From the NCBI GenBank assembly GCA_902802355.1, contig CADCLU010000005.1, positions 1 to 64,000 on the forward strand: a stretch of 64,000 nt of DNA, read 5' to 3'. The notes under the pieces were generated by a model. The model made no database searches and was not told where the DNA came from. It saw only the letters and a program-made list of their open reading frames with translations. The position numbers and the translations under genes are program-made. This stretch comes from an uncultured Erysipelotrichaceae bacterium. GTDB lineage: Bacteria > Bacillota_I > Bacilli_A > RFN20 > CAG-826. Shown here one piece after another: positions 60,960-64,000 of this stretch. How positions within the stretch are numbered: position 1 is the first letter of the stretch; every line of letters starts with the position of its first letter.

Positions 60960-61159
60960 GCCAATCAGCTCGATGGTTGGTGGTGGTCCGTCTTACCGAT
61001 TTGCGGTTAGCATGACTTGTCTTTCGCAATTTAGGGCTCGAAGGAGGAGAAAGGAGATACCTCGATTGCCCAAGAAACAGGTGATGCCGAAGGAGACGAT
61101 TGTCTGTTTAAGTCCCAAAGAGCCGAAAACCGCATGACTAGCTATTTGGGTTCTTAAGC
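60934..61159 (-). ncRNA. Putative small noncoding RNA under SARP-type control
   Basis: About 225 nt with its own -10 (61166-61171), operator and terminator. No frame has a start with a ribosome site. Nested long-range helices are visible: GCGGTT/AACCGC (61128-61133 with 61003-61008), GGCTC/GAGCC (61120-61124 with 61035-61039), AAACAG/CTGTTT (61104-61109 with 61075-61080), plus a GAC-AATC-GTC hairpin. A 17-nt pyrimidine tract (61041-61057, RNA UCUCCUUUCUCCUCCUU) is complementary to Shine-Dalgarno sequences. I infer a trans-acting sRNA; no known family recognised. Confidence 0.5.
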
Positions 61160-61165
61160 ACTTGA

Positions 61166-61201
61166 ATGGTAACATCCCCTCTGCCACAGAAGCGCCACAA
61201 A
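61166..61201 (-). promoter_or_regulatory. SARP-type operator-promoter before the noncoding RNA
   Basis: Minus strand: TTTGTGG, 4 bp CGCT, TCTGTGG, 12 bp, -10 TACCAT. The 11-bp repeat of heptamers is the known SARP binding pattern, and the same layout recurs at 63670. Confidence 0.6.
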
Positions 61202-61232
61202 GAAAAAAGCAGCCAAGTCGGCTGCTCTTTTT
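61202..61232. terminator. Bidirectional terminator after the response-regulator gene
   Basis: AGCAGCC/GGCTGCT stem with T runs on both sides. Confidence 0.85.
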
Positions 61233-61240
61233 GATTTTAA

Positions 61241-61999
61241 TCAAAGATCTTCAAATATCGGCCAGGAATACTGAATCATGTACTCGCCTCTGTACATGCG
61301 TATCGCGTTAGGGTTCCCCTTCTTATATTCGTAGGCATCGCAGTCGACCTTATCGACATCGATTGAATAGCCGTTATGGCTTTTGACGAAAACGTCAGCG
61401 CAGCCCACGCTCTTGAGGGTCTTTTGGATGTCGGCGATGAGGTTCCTCAAATAGGACTTATGATCTTCCTCCCAAAGGACGGCATTGAGCTCATTGATAT
61501 TGATGGCAGAACCTTCCCTATCGACGAGGTAAGCGAAGAGCTCTTTTGACTTCGAATAGGAAAAACGAAGGGGTTTTGCTTGGAAAAATAGCTCAAAATT
61601 GCCAAAGCATTTGATTTGGAGTTTCTTCGTTGGCTCTAGTTCCACAGGGAAACGGAGGCCTTCCACTTCCTCTTTCACTTTGGCTGGGCTCACTGGTTTA
61701 GAGACATAGCCGGAAGCATGCATCTTCATGGCTTCCATGGCGTAGTTGTTATAGGCGGTCACGAAGATGATGTTGATCTTCGGATTGACCCCTTTGAGTT
61801 TTTTGGCGAGAGCGATACCGTTTAGCCCTGGCATCTCAATATCGAGGAAGGCGATGTCGATTTGCTCTTTCTCATTTTCCTCAAAGGCTTTGAGTGGGTT
61901 GGAATAGGAAAGCAGTTCGGCCTCAGGGAGGACTTTTTTGACCGTTTCCTCAAGTCTTAGAAGCTGGAGCTTCTCATCATCGACGAGCAAGATTTTCAT
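61241..61999 (-). CDS. Response regulator with SARP-type DNA-binding domain
   Basis: 252 residues. Receiver domain 1-~118 with DDE (9-11), phospho-acceptor Asp in IAFLDIEMPG, Thr in FVTAYN and Lys in VSKPV. From ~128 a winged-helix of the SARP/OmpR type (KIKCFGNFELFF ... SKSKELFAYLVDREGSAININELNAVLWEED ... GEYMIQYSW). SARP proteins bind 11-bp-spaced heptamer repeats. The two such repeats flanking this operon are the obvious targets. Starts 8 nt after the kinase stop. No BTAD domain follows the helix. Confidence 0.9.
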   Translation of the reverse strand: MKILLVDDEKLQLLRLEETVKKVLPEAELLSYSNPLKAFEENEKEQIDIAFLDIEMPGLNGIALAKKLKGVNPKINIIFVTAYNNYAMEAMKMHASGYVSKPVSPAKVKEEVEGLRFPVELEPTKKLQIKCFGNFELFFQAKPLRFSYSKSKELFAYLVDREGSAININELNAVLWEEDHKSYLRNLIADIQKTLKSVGCADVFVKSHNGYSIDVDKVDCDAYEYKKGNPNAIRMYRGEYMIQYSWPIFEDL

Positions 62000-62007
62000 A
62001 ATTGCAC

Positions 62008-63264
62008 CTACTTATAGAAAAACACCGTGACAGTCGTTCCTTTGTTGAGTTCGCTTTCGACTTTGACCTCTCCCCTACACATCGAGGAGATTCTATATTT
62101 GACGTTGTTGAGTCCGTAATGGTTGCTTCCTTTGACGTCATTAGGGTCGAAGCCGACTCCATCGTCGGATATCGTAACGACATAAGCATCGTTATTTTCA
62201 TAGGTCTTAAAGGTGATGGTTCCCCCTTCGATCTTCTTGAGGATGCCGTGTTTGGCGGCATTTTCCACTAGAGGCTGCAAGGAAAGAGCTGGGAGCATGA
62301 AGTCCTTTGTTTGAATGTCGTAAACGACATTGAGACGGTCTTCAAACCTCATCTTCTCCAAAGAGAGATACGTTTTTATATGCTTAAGCTCATCGGCGAA
62401 AGGAACGAGGCCGTTCTTTGAGAGCGAGGAAAGGTTGGCTCTAAGGTAATCGGTGAAATCATCAAGGCCTTTCTCCGCTTTGTCAGGATCGATTTTGATG
62501 AGGGTTGATATGGAGGCGAGGGTGTTATAGATGAAGTGAGGCTGAATCTGGGAGATCATGATCTTCACTTCCGCTTCCTTGTTCCTCTTCGCTTGGTTGG
62601 CAAGTTCCATATTCTTCCTTACGTTGACGAAGAGGAAAAGGATCTCAATTGCGATGATGATCGAGAGATAGGCCACCGCATAACCTGGAAGAAGGTTCTG
62701 GATGATGATGGCCACAAGCGGCACCGCACAATATGCTGAGAAAGCGATTTTCTCGGCAATTTTGACCTTTTTGTTGAAAATGGCGAGGCAGAAAACCGTC
62801 GCGAAGGTGACGAATTGATAGCCTTGGGAGATAATCATCGTCTTCGCTCTCGTGTACACGCCATTCTCCGCATAGAAGAACATGTGGTTGAAAATATTCG
62901 CAATATCAAGGGCAACGAAAACGATATAGAGACCCAAACTCACGGCCCAGAGAATATTCGAAGTCTTCTTTTTGATTGGGATGTAGGCCATTGCGTATCC
63001 CATGAGCAAGAGCAACTCAAAGTTGTTCATGATGTAGAAGACCGTATAGAAAGCGATGATGAGGTTGTCGCTCGTATAGTTCATCTTGATGAGGGTGAAC
63101 ACCAAGTACGTAGCGAAATGGAAGGCATTGAAAACGACGAAAGCGAGGAGACAAAGCTCATCTTTCCTTTTGTTTTTCTTGAGAAGAATGTTGATGGTAT
63201 GAATCAGGAAAAGGGCTATGCCGATGATGCATACCGTTGCGTTGAATGCGCTTTTGCTGTCCAT
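62008..63264 (-). CDS. LytS-like sensor histidine kinase
   Basis: 418 residues from the ATG at 63264. Eight or so N-terminal spans fill the first ~230 residues, then a His_kinase (LytS-type) region: QIQPHFIYNTLASISTLI with the phospho-His, and an ATPase with PLVENAAKHG (N-box), SDDGVGF (G1) and a NHYGLNNVKYR end. Pairs with the SARP-type regulator directly downstream. Signal not known. A TTG 9 codons upstream lies in the promoter itself. Confidence 0.92.
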   Translation of the reverse strand: MDSKSAFNATVCIIGIALFLIHTINILLKKNKRKDELCLLAFVVFNAFHFATYLVFTLIKMNYTSDNLIIAFYTVFYIMNNFELLLLMGYAMAYIPIKKKTSNILWAVSLGLYIVFVALDIANIFNHMFFYAENGVYTRAKTMIISQGYQFVTFATVFCLAIFNKKVKIAEKIAFSAYCAVPLVAIIIQNLLPGYAVAYLSIIIAIEILFLFVNVRKNMELANQAKRNKEAEVKIMISQIQPHFIYNTLASISTLIKIDPDKAEKGLDDFTDYLRANLSSLSKNGLVPFADELKHIKTYLSLEKMRFEDRLNVVYDIQTKDFMLPALSLQPLVENAAKHGILKKIEGGTITFKTYENNDAYVVTISDDGVGFDPNDVKGSNHYGLNNVKYRISSMCRGEVKVESELNKGTTVTVFFYK

Positions 63265-63271
63265 TTCCAAT

Positions 63272-63299
63272 ATTGTACAAAATTTGTACAAGTTATCAA
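63272..63299 (-). promoter_or_regulatory. Kinase promoter with two TTGTACAA palindromes
   Basis: -35 TTGATA (63294-63299), -10 TACAAT (63272-63277), 7 nt to the ATG. Two perfect 8-bp palindromes TTGTACAA (63273-63280 and 63284-63291) lie 11 bp apart across the -10 and spacer. Leaderless type. Confidence 0.5.
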
Positions 63300-63313
63300 A
63301 CAGCGGCCCCTAA

Positions 63314-63344
63314 AGAAAAAGGACCCTATGGTGCGAGGGGTCCT
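63314..63344 (-). terminator. Terminator of the small membrane-protein gene
   Basis: AGGACCC/GGGTCCT stem, 11-nt loop and TTTTTC on the minus strand. Confidence 0.8.
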
Positions 63345-63361
63345 TACGACACAGGCCTCAT

Positions 63362-63402
63362 TGCCGAGTGGCTAGAAAGGGTTTGACTAATTGCCACCGG
63401 CA
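63362..63402 (-). other. Long hairpin in the 3' untranslated region
   Basis: TGCCG-GTGGC pairs with GCCAC-T-CGGCA, ten base pairs with one bulge and an 18-nt loop. It lies between the stop of the small membrane protein and its terminator and could stabilise or release a small RNA. Confidence 0.45.
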
Positions 63403-63426
63403 CTTGGCTTGCCTACATTTTGACGA

Positions 63427-63627
63427 TCAGCGTGGCTTGAGTCCGAAAACAAGTCCCAATACTACGGCGAGTATTGTGAATAAGCCAATTCCCAAGATGA
63501 TGAAAAAGCGCGTGGTTAGCCTCTTTTTCCTTGAGAGGGCATTTTCCTCCTCATGGAGCTTTCTGTCATAGTACTCGAAAGCCGCTTTATCCGATTCAGT
63601 ATCTTCTTCGTACCAGAAGTCGTTCAT
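63427..63627 (-). CDS. Small single-span membrane protein, probable SARP target
   Basis: 66 residues from the ATG at 63627 with AGGAGG 7 nt upstream. Acidic/basic N-terminal half (NDFWYEEDTESDKAAFEYYDRKLHEEENALSRKKRLTTR), then one C-terminal span (FFIILGIGLFTILAVVLGLVFGL). No family recognised; the tail-anchored form suggests a regulatory or stress peptide. Preceded by the heptamer operator at 63670-63705, so the two-component system probably controls it. Confidence 0.75.
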   Translation of the reverse strand: MNDFWYEEDTESDKAAFEYYDRKLHEEENALSRKKRLTTRFFIILGIGLFTILAVVLGLVFGLKPR

Positions 63628-63669
63628 CAATGTGCCTCCTAAATGAAATAAAACGTTCGAGTTGGCTAC

Positions 63670-63705
63670 ACTATAGGTGGTGACACGTCACAAAAGCGCC
63701 ACAAA
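63670..63705 (-). promoter_or_regulatory. SARP-type operator-promoter before the small membrane protein
   Basis: Minus strand: TTTGTGG, CGCT, TTTGTGA, 12 bp, -10 TATAGT. Same spacing as at 61166-61201; no other copy seen in the window. Confidence 0.6.
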
Positions 63706-63733
63706 GAGAAGTGATTCTCGACGAAAAAGTAAC

Positions 63734-63759
63734 AAAAAAACGGCAGATATTCTGCCGTT
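63734..63759 (-). terminator. Terminator of tRNA-His
   Basis: ACGGCAG/CTGCCGT stem with ATAT loop and seven T on the minus strand. Confidence 0.9.
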
Positions 63760-63770
63760 AATTCTCATTC

Positions 63771-63848
63771 TGGGGCGGAATAGGAGATTTGAACTCCCGA
63801 ATGACCGGTTCACAGCCGGTTGTGTTAGACCACTTCACCAATTCCGCC
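63771..63848 (-). tRNA. tRNA-His (anticodon GTG)
   Basis: Acceptor GCGGAAT/ATTCCGC with the extra G-1 facing C73 that histidyl-tRNA synthetase needs; anticodon stem ACCGG/CCGGT with loop CTGTGAA, anticodon GTG; encoded CCA. Confidence 0.94.
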
Positions 63849-63858
63849 GTGCCGTATT

Positions 63859-63887
63859 AGTTTAGCCACATTGTCTATCCTTAGCAA
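63859..63887 (-). promoter_or_regulatory. Promoter of tRNA-His
   Basis: -35 TTGCTA (63882-63887) and -10 TAAACT (63859-63864), 17-bp spacer. Confidence 0.5.
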
Positions 63888-64000
63888 GGAAGAAATCACT
63901 ATCTTTTTCCTTTCTGTCAAAATGGCTTTTTCACTACCCCTCTTGAAAAGAGAGGGAAAAAGAGGAAAATATAGCCCCATGGTAATTAGAGACAGACTTA
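63888..64000. other. Window end, no gene seen
   Basis: AT-rich sequence with a second copy of CCCCTCTTGAAAAGAG (63937-63952). No reading frame or RNA recognised. Confidence 0.4.

Noticed and set aside
60993-61244. An 83-codon frame on the minus strand across the noncoding RNA
   Set aside because: No ribosome site at any start, no protein-like composition, and it crosses a terminator and an operator.
63345-63426. tRNA-like GCCGAGTGGC segment
   Set aside because: Only a D-arm-like piece; no acceptor, anticodon or T-arm can be completed.
1-64000. CRISPR array, prophage, transposase or rRNA genes
   Set aside because: I found no repeat-spacer pattern, no phage or transposase motifs and no rRNA sequence.
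1-64000. UGA read as tryptophan (Mycoplasma code)
   Set aside because: TGA closes several frames at the right place (for example 24276, 54186 and 55057), and conserved tryptophans are TGG.

Overview
This 64 kb window comes from a low-to-mid-GC Gram-positive bacterium, most like an uncultured gut or rumen member of the Bacilli (Erysipelotrichia/RFN20/RF39-like). The reasons are the rimP-nusA-ylxR-ylxQ-infB-rbfA operon, many lipoproteins with short MKK signal peptides, AGGAGG-type ribosome sites, Firmicutes-type GalT, DegV, pepC/pepT, and CCA-encoding tRNAs. UGA acts as a stop (several genes end in TGA), so the code is the standard bacterial one, not the Mycoplasma code. Most genes lie on the minus strand. 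The first ~175 bases do not belong: they are very AT-rich, encode a eukaryotic P-glycoprotein-type ABC domain, and break the end of potD, so the contig probably starts with a chimeric join.

Layout. 0.1-4.5 kb: potABCD polyamine uptake operon. 4.9-11.6 kb: thioredoxin-like lipoprotein, DUF4956 + VTC-domain pair, TtcA-like tRNA thiolase, a YugP-like membrane protein that has lost its zinc-protease residues, and a CotH-type lipoprotein. 11.8-17.0 kb: translation/transcription operon with a structured rimP leader. 17-21.5 kb: tandem array of five paralogous lipoproteins, each with its own promoter module and terminator. 21.6-28.6 kb: DegV, guanine deaminase behind a putative attenuator, two coupled lipoproteins, flavodoxin-like protein, serine acetyltransferase, Ig-like-domain lipoprotein. 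28.9-33.7 kb: GGDEF protein, membrane proteins, TfoX-like protein, large lipoprotein. 33.8-41.8 kb: tRNA-Thr, rimO, galT, galM, Fe-ADH, MATE pump, two small unknowns. 41.9-45.2 kb: membrane-anchored endonuclease I and pncB. 45.2-54.1 kb: FtsX/MacB-type ABC exporter with an operator inside its promoter spacer, two Cthe_2159-type carbohydrate-binding lipoproteins, pepC, pepT. 54.2-60.9 kb: tRNA-Gln overlapping a membrane-protein gene, metal permease, Mrp ATPase, XRE regulator pair, Amt-PII fusion with divergent LysR gene. 60.9-63.8 kb: two-component system with a SARP-type response regulator, an apparent small RNA, a small membrane protein and tRNA-His.

The most interesting unit is the right end. 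Two identical-architecture sites (heptamer, 4 bp, heptamer, 12 bp, -10 box) flank the two-component genes. One reads into a ~225-nt noncoding region with nested long-range helices, a pyrimidine-rich anti-Shine-Dalgarno tract and a strong terminator. The other reads into a 66-residue single-span membrane protein. An 11-bp heptamer repeat is the binding pattern known for SARP regulators, so a small SARP-controlled regulon containing an sRNA is a concrete, testable proposal. A second theme is leaderless transcription: at least eight genes carry a -10 box 5-8 nt before the start codon and no ribosome site.
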